From Sciurus carolinensis (lineage: Eukaryota > Chordata > Mammalia > Rodentia > Sciuridae), in assembly GCF_902686445.1 (NCBI RefSeq), contig NC_062223.1:59421998-59485997 (forward strand): a DNA stretch of 64,000 nt, read 5' to 3'. The notes under the pieces were generated by a model. The model made no database searches, had not been told where the DNA came from, and worked only from the letters and a program-made list of their open reading frames with translations. The position numbers and the translations under genes are program-made. Below, one piece after another: positions 46,028 to 58,329 of this stretch (its first letter is position 1; each line of letters begins with the position of its first letter).

Positions 46028-49000
46028 ATGAACCAAATGACCGGGAATACAAATCATATCTCAATAATAACCCTGAATGTTAATGGCCTGAATTTATCAA
46101 TCAAAAGACATAGACTGGCAGATTGGATTAAAAAGAAAGATCCAACAATATGTTGCCTGCAAGAGACTCACCTCATAGAAAGAGATACCCATAGACTAAA
46201 GGTGAAAGGATGGGGAAAAACATACCATGCACATGGACTCAGCAAAAAAGCTGGGTATCCATCCTCATTTCAGATAATGTGGACTTCAAGCCAATGTTAG
46301 TCAGAAGGGATAAAGAAGGACATTTCATACTGCTTAAGGGAAGCATAAATCAGCAAGATATAACAATCATAAACATCTATGCCCCAAACAGTGGCTCATC
46401 CATGTATGTTAAACAAATCCTTCTCAATTTTAGAAACCAAATAGACCATAACACAATAACACTAGGTGATTTTAACACGCCTCTCTCACCACTGGACAGA
46501 TCTTCCAAACAAAAATTGAACAAAGAAACCATAGATCTCAATAACACAATCAATAATTTAGACTTAACAGACATTTATAGAATATACCATCCAACCAAGA
46601 ACGAATACACTTTCTTCTCAGTAGCACATGGATCCTTCTCTAAAATAGACCATATATTATGCCACAAAGCTACTGTTAGCAAATACAAGAAGATAGAGAC
46701 ACTACCTTGTATTCTATCAGATCATAATGGATTGAAGTTAGAAATAAATGAAAGAGTAAAAACAGAAACTACTCCAACACCTGGAGATTAAACAATATGC
46801 TATTATATGATGAATGGATAACAGAAGATATTAGGAAGGAAATTAAAAAATTCTTAGAGGTAAACGAGAACAAAGAAACATCATATCAAAATCTCTGGGA
46901 CACTATGAAAGCGGTACTTAGAGGAAGATTTATTTCATGGAGCGCATTTAGTAAAAGAAGTAAAACTCAAAAAATAAACGACCTAACCCTACAGCTCAAA
47001 GCCCTAGAAAAAGAAGAACAGACCTACACCAAAAGTAGTAGAAGACAGGAAATAGTTAAACTCAGAGCTGAAATCAACGAAATTGAAACAAAAGAAACAA
47101 TACAAAAAATTGACAAAATAATTAGTTGGTTCTTTGAAAAAATAAACAAAATTGATAAACCTTTAGCCACACTAACAAAGAGAAGACGAGAGAAAACCCA
47201 AATCACTAAAATTCGGAATGAACAAGGAAATATCACAACAGACACGACTGAAATACAAAACATAATTAGAAGCTATTTTGAAAATCTATACTCCAACAAA
47301 ATAGAAAATTTCGAAGACATCAACAGGTTTCTAGAGACATATGAATTGCCTAAACTGAACGAGGAGGACATACACAATGTAAGTAGACCAATTTCAAGTA
47401 ATGAAATAGAAGAAGTCATCAATAGCCTACCAACAAAGAAAAATCCAGGACCAGATGGGTTCTCAGCCGAATTCTACAAAACCTTTAAAGAAGAGCTCAT
47501 TCCAATACTTCTCAAAGTATTCCAAGAAATAGAAGAGGAGGGAACCCTCCCAAACTCATTCTATGAAGCCAATATTACCCTGATACCTAAACCAGACAGA
47601 GACACATCGAGGAAAGAAAATTTCAGACCAATATCCTTAATGAACATCAATGAAAAAATTCTCAACAAAATTTTAGCAAATCGAAAACAAAAACATATTA
47701 AAAAGATGGTGCACCATGATCAAGTGGGTTTCATCCAGGGATGCAAGGTTGGTTCAACATCAGGAAATCAATAAATGTCATTCACCATATCAATAGACTT
47801 AAAGTCAAGAATCACATGATTATTTTGATAGATGCAGAAAAAGCATTTGATAAAATACAGCATCCCTTCATGCTCAAAACACTAGAAAAAATAGGGATAG
47901 TGGGAACATTCCTTAACATTGTAAAGGTCATCTACGCTAAGCCCTTGGCTAATATCATTCTAAATGGTGAAAAACTGAAAGCATTCCCTCTAAAAACTGG
48001 AACAAGGCAGGGATGCCCTCTTTCACCACTTCTATTCAATATCGTCCTTGAAACTCTAGCCAGAGCAATTAGACAAACCAAAGAAATTAAAGGGATACGA
48101 ATAGGAAAAGAAGAACTCAAACTATCCCTATTTGCTGATGATATGATTGTATACTTAGAGGAACCAGGTAATTCCACCAGAAAACTTTTAGATCTCATAA
48201 GTGAATTCAGTAAAGTAGCGGGATATAAGATCAATGCACATAAATCTAAGGCATTTTTATATATAAGCGATGAATCTTCAGAAAGAGAAATCAGGAAAAC
48301 TACCCCATTCACAATAGCTTTGAAAAAAATAAAATACTTGGGAATCAATCTCACAAAAGAGGTGAAAAACCTCTACAATGAGAACTACAGAACACTAAAG
48401 AAAGAAATGAAAGAAAACCTTAGAAGATGGAAAGATCTCCCATGTTCTTGGATAGGAAGAATTAATATTGTCAAAATGGCCATACTACCAAAAGTGCTAT
48501 ACAGATTCAATGCAATTCCAATTAAAATCCCAATGATGTACCTTACAGAAATAGAGCAAGAAATTATGAAATTCATCTGGAAGAATAAAAAACCCAGAAT
48601 AGCTAAAGCAATCCTTGGCAGAAAGAGTGAAGCAGGGGGTATCGCAATACCAGATCTTCAACTCTACTACAAAGCAATAGTAACAAAAACGGCATGGTAT
48701 TGGTACCAAAATAGAAAGGTGAATCAATGGTACAGAATAGAGGACACGGACACAAACCCAAATAAGTACAATTTTCTCATACTAGACAAAGGAGCCAAAA
48801 ATATGCAATGGAGAAAAGATAGCCTCTTCAACAAATGGTGCTGGGAGAATTGGAAAACCATATGCAACAGAATGAAATTAAACCCCTGTCTCTCACCATG
48901 CACGAAACTAAACTCAAAATGGATTAAGGATCTTGGAATCAGACCAGAGACCTTGCATCTTATAGAAGAAAAAGTAGGTCCAGAGCTTCAACATGTCGGC

Positions 49001-49858
49001 TTAGGACCCGACCTCCTCATCAGGACTCCCATAGCACAAGAAATAAAAGCAAGAATTAATAACTGGGATAGATTCAAACTAAAAAGCTTTCTCTCAGCAA
49101 AGGAAACTATCAGCAATGCGAAGAAAGAGCCTACAGAGTGGGAGAAAATCTTTGCCAATCATACTTCAGATAGAGCACTAATCTCCAGAATCTATAAAGA
49201 ACTCAAAAAACTCTACACCAAGAATGCAAATAATCCAATTGACAAATGGGCTAAGGAAATGAATAGACACTTCACAGAAGAAGATCTACAAGCAATCAAC
49301 AAACATATGGAATAATGTTCACCATCTCTAGTAATAAGAGAAATGCAAATCAAAACCACCCTAAGATTCCATCTCACCCCAATTAGAATGGCGATTTTCA
49401 AGAATACATGCAACAACAGGTGTTGGCGAGGATGTGGGGAGAAAGGTACACTCATACATTGCTGTTGGGGGTGCAAATTAGTGCAGCCACTCTGGAAAGC
49501 AGTGTGGAGACTCCTTAGAAAACTTGGAATGGAACCACCATTTGACCCAGCTATCCCACTCCTTGGTTTATACCCAAAGGACTTAAAATCAGCATATTAC
49601 AGAGATACAGCCACATCAATGTTCATAGCTGCTCAGTTCACAATAGCCAGATTGTGGAACCAACGTAGATGTCCTTCAATTGATGAATGGATAAAGAAAA
49701 TGTGGTATATATATACAGTGGAATATTATTCAGCCATAAAGAATGATAAAATTATGGCGTTTGCAGGCAAATGGATGAAACTGGAGAATATCATGCTAAG
49801 TGAGATAAGCCAATCTCAAAAAACCAATGGACGAATGATATCGCTAATAAGTGGATGA
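46028..49858 (+). pseudogene. L1 ORF2 (endonuclease-reverse transcriptase), frameshifted
   Basis: The span of 3,831 nt (about 1,277 codons) is full family length. The N-terminal APE-type endonuclease shows CCLQETHL, GDFNTPLSP (about 46465) and SDHNGLKLEI (about 46718). The reverse transcriptase shows [27 protein letters not shown] (48005) and the catalytic FADD at 48131-48142. The C-terminal cysteine-rich region shows [18 protein letters not shown] near 49421. The reading frame changes near 46250, near 46780 and near 47745, and TAA at 49313-49315 is an in-frame nonsense codon 181 codons before the natural stop. The piece 47741-49315 alone stays open for 524 codons. In an intact L1 this protein nicks target DNA and reverse-transcribes the RNA in place. 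Confidence 0.95.
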
Positions 49859-49882
49859 TGACACATAATGGGGGGTGGGAGG

Positions 49883-49914
49883 GGTTAGTGTTAGGGTTAG
49901 AGTTAGGGTTAGGG
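49883..49914 (+). repeat. TTAGGG-like array in L1 3' UTR
   Basis: Five consecutive TTAG-containing units, three of them exact TTAGGG, embedded in a G-rich tract. The inverted young L1 at 23263 carries the matching CCCTAA-type array at 23484-23520, so it is a feature of this L1 family and not a telomere. Confidence 0.9.
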
Positions 49915-50108
49915 AGGGGGGCAAGAATGGAGGAAGGAAGGACTGTATAGAGGGAAAAGAGGGGTGGGAGGGGTGGGGAGAAGGGAAAAAAAATAACAAA
50001 ATGAATCAAACAACATTACCCTATGTAAATTTATGATTACACAAATGGTATGCCTTTACGCCATGTACAAACAGAGAAACAACATGTATCCCATTTGTTT
50101 ACAATAAA

Positions 50109-50117
<9 letters not shown>

Positions 50118-50170
<53 letters not shown>
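50118..50170. repeat. (TA)n microsatellite at the L1's own A tail
   Basis: About 26 TA units directly after the A12 that follows AATAAA. It marks the tail of the source L1 copy, before the transduced DNA. Confidence 0.9.
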
Positions 50171-50172
<2 letters not shown>

Positions 50173-50610
50173 ATGAAGAGTTGGATGCATTGGTCCCTAC
50201 CTGTAATCCAGTCGGCTTGGAAGACTTAGGCAGGAGACTCACAAGTCAAAGACTGGTCACAGCAACTTAGCAAGGCCCTAAGCAACTTCATGAGACTGTC
50301 TCCAAAGAAAAAATAAAAAGGGATGGGGAGGTGGCTTAGTAGTTAAGAGTACTTGGTTCAATCCCTGGTACCAAAACAAACAATCAAACACCCTTGATGT
50401 ATAAAAGTTAAAACAACAAGGAGTTTTACAACACATACTACAAATAGGCTACCATATTATTACAACCATGATCTTTAATGTTTATTGCTATGTTGATTAT
50501 TTCATATGATTATTTACTGGGATTTATATTAGTTAAAAACATGTAACTTCCTGTTTTTCATATAGTTAAAATATTAAAATATATCTGAAATTTAAAAGAA
50601 TAAAAAAAAA
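50171..50610 (+). mobile_element. 3'-transduced flank of the source L1
   Basis: Non-L1 sequence lying between the L1 tail and the right target duplication. It holds a B1+ID SINE (50178-50372), then AT-rich unique DNA, then ATTAAA at 50573-50578, 23 nt before the A tail that starts at 50602. This is the arrangement expected when transcription runs past the L1 poly(A) signal and stops at a downstream one. Confidence 0.88.
50178..50372 (+). repeat. B1+ID dimer SINE carried in the transduction
   Basis: B1 part: tggtccctacctgtaatcca, gaagacttaggcaggagact. Linker: aaagaaaaaataaaaaggga. ID part: gtacttggttcaatccctgg. It was part of the source locus before transposition. Confidence 0.85.
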
Positions 50611-50623
50611 AAGAAGAACTCAG
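50611..50623 (+). repeat. Target-site duplication, right copy
   Basis: aagaagaactcag directly follows the second A tail, beyond the transduced segment, which shows that the transduced DNA moved together with the L1. Confidence 0.95.
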
Positions 50624-50624
50624 G

Positions 50625-50840
50625 TGATGAGGTCAGAGTGCCTGGATTCAAATTCTGCCTCTTTCATTGTGAATTGTGTATCCTGATGTAGTATAAATGG
50701 CTTAACCTCTCTGTCTTGATCATCTCAGTTGGCTGTCATATCTTTGACTCAGGGTTATTATGTAAAGTACTAAGAACAATGCATACACAAAAATAAAGGT
50801 TCAATAAACCTTAGCAATTATTATTGTTGTTGGTTTGTAT
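50625..50840 (+). repeat. MIR SINE, right part (left part ends at 43507)
   Basis: Resumes with gaggtcagagtgcctggatt then caaattctgcctctttcatt, cttaacctctctgtcttgat and ttattatgtaaagtactaag. The MIR start (agtagcaggtagtagttaag) lies at 43490-43510, so the L1 landed near the MIR 5' end. Confidence 0.75.
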
Positions 50841-51639
50841 ATAATACGAATGTAAGGGAGGTGTTTGCTTACTAGACTGCTTCATTGGTTTGCTTTTTTT
50901 CTTTCTTCCTTTCTACCCAGGATTTTCTTTCATATCTGACACAATTTCCTGGTTGGCTTTCATTTGTGGACATATGCTGAAGTCAGCAGAGGTGAGCCTT
51001 GAGCATGTGGCCACCGCTTGCTCAGAAGATCCTGCCTCCTAAAGGCAGGCTCTCCACATACAGCTGTTTTCAGGTTCCTCAATTCCATGTCTGACTGAAT
51101 TGGCTCCAGCTGCTTTTCTTCCCCCAGGAGCAGCTTATTTTGGTCCAAATGGGCAATTTGTTTGTCTTCTGTCCTATTGTGCAGTTGTTTAGCCTTCTCT
51201 TCCTGTAGAGGAAAAAGAGCTGACTGTGTCAACTTTTTCCCCACTTCGCACAGACCTTCATAAGGACTTCATTGGTAGCCTTTTCCTGGAGCACTAGGGC
51301 TTGCCAGGAATACACTGTTAAAGAGTGGATATTGGCAGGAAAATTTGGTTCTTCCTTCTCCGTGCAAAGTAAGATCTTTTACAAAGTTGAAGTTATAATC
51401 CACGCTTAGGAATCCCCCCTCCCCTCATTTTATCATTTTCCAATTGTTGAACCTTTGTTCCTTTATGTATGGCAGAACATCTGACCTTGGCCTAAAACCC
51501 ACTAAACAGTGTCATGTAAGAATCTAATAGAGAGGAAGAACTCTTCTTTGGCACCGGCTACTCCTCTGAGAGGCAATAGCTCCCCTTTGGCTTTGTAGAG
51601 TACTTTGAGGTAGGTTCAAACTTGTATGTTCCTATACAC
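50841..51639. other. Unique intronic sequence, nothing recognised
   Basis: No repeat or exon seen; a 94-codon minus-strand frame at 50960-51244 has no recognisable domain and is probably chance. Confidence 0.4.
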
Positions 51640-51980
51640 AGTGTGATAGGCAGAATATAAATGCTTTATCTATATTATCCCATTTAATGCTGATAGCAAA
51701 TTAATGAGTTGGTACTACTGTTTTTAAATATTTTTAGTTGAGGGTGGACACAGTACCTTTGTTTCTTTGTTTATGTGATATGGAGAATCAAACCTAGTGC
51801 CTCACACATGCTAGGCAAGCACTCTACCACTGAGCTGCAACCCTAACCCCAGTTGGTACCACTGTTGACCCTGTTTTCTACATAAGGGAAGGTGAAGCAT
51901 AGGGTGAGTGTTTGTCCCACTCAGGTGGTGCAGTTAGGAGAAATCTGTGTGTCAGTTCTTCACAGATTCTTCAGACCCTG
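51640..51980 (-). repeat. MIR SINE split by an ID SINE
   Basis: Left: atctatattatcccatttaa. Right, from 51868: accctgttttctacataagg, gaaggtgaagcatagggtga. These are inverted MIR parts interrupted by the SINE at 51722-51850. Confidence 0.6.
51722..51850 (-). repeat. ID-type SINE, inverted, with target duplication
   Basis: Same type as 22824: ttttagttgagggtggacac, agcactctaccactgagctg. Flanked by agttggtactactgtt at 51708 and agttggtaccactgtt at 51851. Confidence 0.9.
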
Positions 51981-52288
51981 TGGAGTGCTACCCTATGCTG
52001 CTTCCTGCAGACGGGTAAAAGTCTGGCTAGTTTTTAAGGCCACCAGATAAGACTGTTTTTTCTCTTCATTTCAGTAGTTAGTTTTCCTTCATGTTGGCAA
52101 TTTCTGTATATCCAGCCTAAATCTCTTCTGCTTGATTAAGCAGTTCTCTGCATATTAACCAGATAAAATAGTGAAATCCATAACATTGTTTTGGAAAGCC
52201 ACTTCTTTTAGGATGCATCTATCCCCTTCCATTGAATATTTCCACTTAAAAAATTAATGTATTTATTAGTTTTTTAATATGTGTATAA

Positions 52289-52374
52289 GGGGCTGGGGAG
52301 ATAGCTCAGTCGGTGGAGTGCTTGCCTTGTAAGCACAAGGCCCTGGGTTCGATCCCCAGCACCCCAAAAAAAAA
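52289..52374 (+). repeat. Young ID element, BC1-like, intact Pol III boxes
   Basis: ggggctggggagatagctca begins the element; A-box region tagctcagtcggtggagtg, B box ggttcgatccc, then a short A9 tail. Flanked by a perfect 10-bp duplication atgtgtataa (52279-52288 and 52375-52384). It is the least diverged SINE in the window. Confidence 0.93.
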
Positions 52375-52399
52375 ATGTGTATAAATGAAAACTTAAATT

Positions 52400-53560
<1,161 letters not shown>

Positions 53561-53689
53561 TTAATAGAGTGTGTTAAGATTTAGATTTTGCCAATCTGAT
53601 TAGTGAACAACTACTCAAGGTGGTTTTTGTTTGTCTTGCTTTTAAAATTGAAGTACGTCATATCTATAGTCAAGTGCACAAATCTTAAG

Positions 53690-54580
53690 AGTTTGGGCTA
53701 ATGAATTTTTAGACATGTATTCTACCTAAGAAACCACCACCCAGAGAGAGAACACTGCTAGCACCCCAGAAGGCTTCCTCATACCCCATGTCAGTGAGTA
53801 ACCCATTCCAGAGGAAACCTCTATTCTGACTTCTGTCATCAGAGATGACATTTATCCATGTTTGAATTTCATGTAAGTGGCACTCTTCTGTTTGGCTTCT
53901 TTTGTTCAGCATCATTCATGTCAGGCTGGGTGCAGTGGCACACACCAGTAATCCCAGCAGCTCTGGAGGCTGAGGCAGGAGGATCATAAGTTCAAGATCA
54001 GTCTGAGTGACTTAGTGAGAACCCCACCTTAAAATAAAAAAATAACAAAATATTCATGTTGTGTGTAGCAACAGTTCTTTTTAGTGCTCAGTGATATTCC
54101 ACTGTAGGATTATACTGCAACTTATCCATTTAACTGTTACTGAACACTTGGATTTGTGGCTTGGGGATTTTAAATAAAAGCTGCTGTGAACATTCTGTAG
54201 ATGCCTTTTGGTGAATAATACATTTATTTCTTTTGCATGTATAACTAAGAGTAGAATTCCTAGGTCATATGTTCATTAGAAGATATTGTTCAACAGTTTT
54301 CCAAAGCAATTGTAGCAATTTATACTCCCACCAGCAATATATGGAATGTTCCAAAATGAGCATTCCATTTGTGCTATATCCTTGCCAGGTATTTTCAGTC
54401 TCATAGATTTAGGGCATTCTGATGAGTGTGTAGTATGGAGTCTTACTGATTTTAACTCAAATTTCTCTCAGAACTAATGATGTAGAATAACTTTTCATAT
54501 GTTTATAGGCCACTTGAGTGGCTTCTTTTGTAAAATCAAAGTCTTTGCCCATTATTTTAAAGTGAGTTTGATCTATTTTC
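53690..54580 (-). mobile_element. Ancient L1 fragment, inverted, holding a SINE
   Basis: Inverted old-L1 words: tgaatttcatgtaagtggca, ttcttttgttcagcatcatt, then after the SINE gtgatattccactgtaggat, agctgctgtgaacattctgt, atttatactcccaccagcaa, cctaggtcatatgttcatta. Confidence 0.7.
53926..54050 (+). repeat. B1 SINE monomer inside ancient L1
   Basis: ggctgggtgcagtggcacac, ctggaggctgaggcaggagg, then an A-rich tail without an ID unit. Flanking word attcatgt occurs on both sides. Confidence 0.85.
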
Positions 54581-54585
54581 TTTTT

Positions 54586-55010
54586 TTTTTAAATTTGTTC
54601 TAATTAGTTATACATGACAATAGAATGCATTTTGACACATCATACATAAATGGAGTATAATTTCTCATTCTTCTGGTTGTACATAATGTAGAATCACACT
54701 CATCACATAGTCATATATGTACATAGGGTAATAATGTCAGGTTCATTCTACTATCCTTCCTTCCCCCATACTCTTCCCCTCCCTTCATTCCTCTTTAACT
54801 AATCCAAAGTTAACTCTGTTCTTCCCTAACTGCCCCCCCCAACCTTATTGTGTATTAGTATCCGCGTATCAGAGAAAACACTTGACCTTTGGTTTTTGGG
54901 ATTGTCTTATTTCACTTAGCCATAATACCTTCAACTCCATCCATTCACCAGCAAATGCCGTGATTTCATTCTTCTTTAAGACTGAGTAATAGTCCATCAT
55001 ATATGTGTGC

Positions 55011-55058
<48 letters not shown>

Positions 55059-57230
55059 ACCTAGGTTGGTTCCATAATTTAGCTATTGTGCTTTGAGCTG
55101 TTCAAAACATTGATGTGGCTGCATTACTGTAATATGCTGATTTTAAGTCCTTTGGTATAAACCGAGGAGAGGGGTAGCTGGGTCAAATGGTGGTTCTATT
55201 CCAAGTTTCCTGAGGAATTTCCATACCACTTTTCCACAATGGTTGCACGAATTTGCATTCCCACCATCAATGTATGAGTGTACCTTTTTCCCCACATCCT
55301 TGTCAACATTTATTGTTGCCTGCATTCTTGATAATTGCCATTCTGACTTGAGTGAGATGAAATCTTGGAGTAGTTTTGATTTGCATTTCTCTAATTGCTA
55401 GAGATGTTGAACGTTTTTTTCATATATTTGTTGATTGATTGTATTTCTTCTTCCGTGAAGTACCTGTTCAATTCCTTAGCCCATTCATTGATCGAGTTAT
55501 TTGGTTTATGGTGTTAAGTATTTTGAGTTCTCTATATATTGTGGAAATTAATGCTCTGTCTGAGGTGCATGTGGTAATGATTTTTTTCTCATTCTGTAGG
55601 CTCTCTCTTCACATTATTGGTTGTTTCCTTTGCTGAGAAGAAGCTTTTAAGTTTAAATTCATCCCATTTATTGATTCTTGATTTAACTTCTTGCGTTTTA
55701 GGAGTCTTGTTAAGGGAGTCAGTACCTAAGCCGATATGGTGAAAATTTGGGCCTACTTGTTCTTCTAATAGGGTCTCTGTTTAGTGCCTAAGTCTTTGAT
55801 CCCCTTTGAGTTGAGTTTTGTGCAGTTGAGAGATAGGGATTTAATTACAGTTTTGATTAATTTTCCCAGCCCCATTTGTTGAATGTGCCTTTGTCTAGTG
55901 TGGGACAATGGTATTTATGTAAGTTTGTCTCTGTGTCTTCTATTCTCTACAATTGGCCTATGTATCTGTTTTGGTGCCAATACCATGCTGTTTTTGTTAC
56001 TGTGGCTCTGTAGTATAGTTTAAGGTCTGGTATTGTGATGCCTCCTGCTTTACTTTTCTTGCTAAGGATTGCTTTAGCTATTCTGGGTCTCTTATTTTTC
56101 CAAGTGAATTTCATGATTGCTTTTTCTAGTTCTATGAAGAATGTCATTGGAATTTTAATGGGAATTGCCTTAAATCTGTATAATGCTTTTGGTACCATGG
56201 CCATTTTGACAATGTTAATTCTGCCTATCCAAGAGCATGGGAGATCTTTCCATCTTCTAAAGTCTTCTTCAATTTCTTTAGTGTCCTTAGTTTTCATTGT
56301 AGAGGTCTTTCCCCTCTTTTGTTAGATTGATTTCCAAGTGTTTTATTTTATTTTAGGCTATTGTGAATGGGGTAGTTTTCCTAATTTCTCTTTCAGTAGA
56401 TTCATCATTGATGAATTGATTTACGGTTGTTGATTTTATGTCCTGCTACTTTGCTGAATTCATTTATGAGTTCTAGAAGTTTTCTGGTGAACTTCTTTGG
56501 ATCCTCTAAATATAGAATCATGTCATTGGCAAATAGTGATGGTTTGATTTCTTCTTTTCCTATTCGTATCCCTTTAATTTCTTTCTTCTAATTGCTGTGG
56601 CTAGAGTTTCAAGGATGATGTTGAAAGAAAGTGGTGAAAGAGGGCATCCTTGTCCTGTTCCAGTTTTTAGAGGGAGTGCTTTTAATTTTTCTCCACTTAG
56701 AATGATGTTGGTCTTGGTTTAGCATGTATAGCTTTTACAATGTTGAGGTATGTTCCTACTCTCCCTAGTTTTTCTAGTGTTTTGAACATGAAAAGGTGCT
56801 GTATTTTTTTATTTATCTTTTAATTTTTTACAGACTGCATTTTGATTCATTGTACACAAATGCTTTTTCTGCATCTATTGATGACCATATGATTCTTGTT
56901 TTTAAGTCTATTGATGTGATGATGAGTTATGTTTATTGATTTCTGTATGTTGAACCAACCTTGCATCCTGGAGATGAACCCCACTTAATTGTGGTGCACT
57001 ACCTTTTAAATAGGTTTTTGTATGCAATTTGCCAGAATTTTATTGAGAATTTTTGCATCAATTTTTCATCAGGGATATTGGTCTGAAGTTTTCCTTGATG
57101 TGTCTTTGTCTGGTTTTGGTATCATGGTGATAGTAGCCTCATAGAATGAGTTTGGAAGGATTCCCTCCTTTTCTGTTTCATAAAATTGTCTCTGTGTGTG
57201 TTTTAATGATTTGTAGGCATCTAACACTGG
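54586..57230 (-). mobile_element. 5'-truncated LINE-1 of intermediate age, inverted
   Basis: From the inverted tail (tttaaatttgttctaattag) through the 3' UTR, ORF2 C-terminus and reverse transcriptase. The minus-strand frame at 55947-56297 includes [20 protein letters not shown] and [20 protein letters not shown], matching the full-length L1. It has many frameshifts and stops. An internal L1 segment near 55015-55055 has been replaced by (TA)n. The 3' UTR differs from the young copies and lacks the TTAGGG-like array. Confidence 0.9.
55015..55055. repeat. (TA)n microsatellite within the L1
   Basis: About 20 TA units, preceded by a short gtgtgcgtgtg run. It occupies the place of roughly 35-40 bp of ORF2 sequence seen in the full-length copy near 49685-49725. 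Confidence 0.9.
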
Positions 57231-57239
57231 GTTAGATTA

Positions 57240-57770
57240 TGTATTGCAAGTCTCACTCTTCTGCTCTTTTAATGTTGTCATTTGAGGAATAGATGTTCTT
57301 AATGTTAATGTAGTTTATTGGTTTTTCCTTCAGTGGTTTGAGGTACTTACATCCTATTTAAGATTTTTGCCTCATCCAAGTTCATGCAAATATATTCTCT
57401 TTGTGAAGCTTTGTTATTTTGTTATGTATTTAGGCCTAAAATTTCCCTCAGAATCTTTTTTTAAAAAAACATTGCTTCAGAACCATTTATTGAAAAGTTT
57501 ATCCTTCCCCCACTGAATTAGAGGCATCTTTGTTAGAAATTGAAACTGTGTACACATGTGAGTGTGCTTTGGAACTTTCTTCTTATTCATTAGTTCGTTT
57601 TACTCCTTGCATACCAGGACTACACCATCTTGATTACTATAGCTTTAAAATAAATCTTGATACTTGGTATATAAGTTCTTTTACTTTGTTCTTTAAAGTT
57701 ATTGTGGCCTTTCTAAACTCTGTCTAATTTTAGATATTATAAATGAAGTTTGAGCATCTTTTCATATCTT
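57240..57770 (-). mobile_element. Ancient L1 fragment, inverted
   Basis: Old inverted L1 phrases: cttcagtggtttgaggtact, agaaccatttattgaaaagt, gaattagaggcatctttgtt, gactacaccatcttgattac. Confidence 0.6.
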
Positions 57771-57824
57771 TAAGAGTTATTTATATTTTCTTCTTTATGA
57801 AGGTTTGTTTCATCCCTGTGTTTG

Positions 57825-58310
57825 TTTTTTTTATTGTCACAGTAATAAATTACCACACAGTTAATGGCCTGAAACAATACAAATGTATTGTCTTAGAGTT
57901 TGAGGATAGAAGTCTGAAGTGGGTCTCATTGGGCTAAAACAGGGTATGGGCAGGCTTTATTCCTTTCTGGTGGCTCTAGGGAGAGTTAGTTTGCTTGCTT
58001 TTCCCAACTTCTAGAAGCTCCCTGTATTCCTTGACTTATGACTACTTTATCTTCAAAGCCAACAGTGACTCATCAAGTGTTTTTGCTCCTACATCACTCT
58101 GACACAGGCTCTTCTGCCTTCTCCTTCCACAGTTAGGACCCTTGTAATTACGCTGAATTCATTTGGATAATTTAGTGTAATCTCTCTACTCTCTTGTCAG
58201 CTAATTAGTTACCTTAATTTCATCTTCTCACTCAATTCATCTTTGCCAGGTAACAACATTTTTACAGGCTCTAGGAATTAGGCCCTGAACAACTTTGGGA
58301 GACCATTATC
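57825..58310 (-). mobile_element. Old LTR-type relic, inverted
   Basis: caataaattaccacacagtt-like words (taataaattaccacacagtt), tgaagtgggtctcattgggc, aacttctagaagctccctgt, cttatgactactttatcttc, gaccattatcttcctaccac. These mark an inverted old LTR of the type shared across mammals; exact family not assigned. Confidence 0.55.
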
Positions 58311-58329
58311 TTCCTACCACAATATCCTT

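Larger units (their letters stand above)
43521..50610 (+). mobile_element. Full-length LINE-1 with 3' transduction
   Basis: Complete L1 architecture in the sense direction of the host gene: 5' UTR (43521-44946), ORF1 (44947-45960), 66-bp A-rich spacer, ORF2 (46028-49858), G-rich 3' UTR, AATAAA at 50103 and A/TA tail. It then continues about 440 bp into non-L1 DNA that ends in ATTAAA (50573-50578) and a second A tail. The whole 7.09 kb is flanked by aagaagaactcag at 43508-43520 and 50611-50623. The implied first-strand nick (TTCTT/AACTA) resembles the L1 endonuclease preference. Insertion split a MIR whose halves resume on both sides. Both ORFs are disabled, so it is no longer autonomous, but the damage is light and suggests a fairly recent insertion. 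Confidence 0.95.

Noticed and set aside
56797..56856. Small L1 3'-end fragment nested in the inverted L1
   Set aside because: Words such as gcattttgattcattgtaca suggest it, but about 60 bp is too short to separate from divergence of the host L1.
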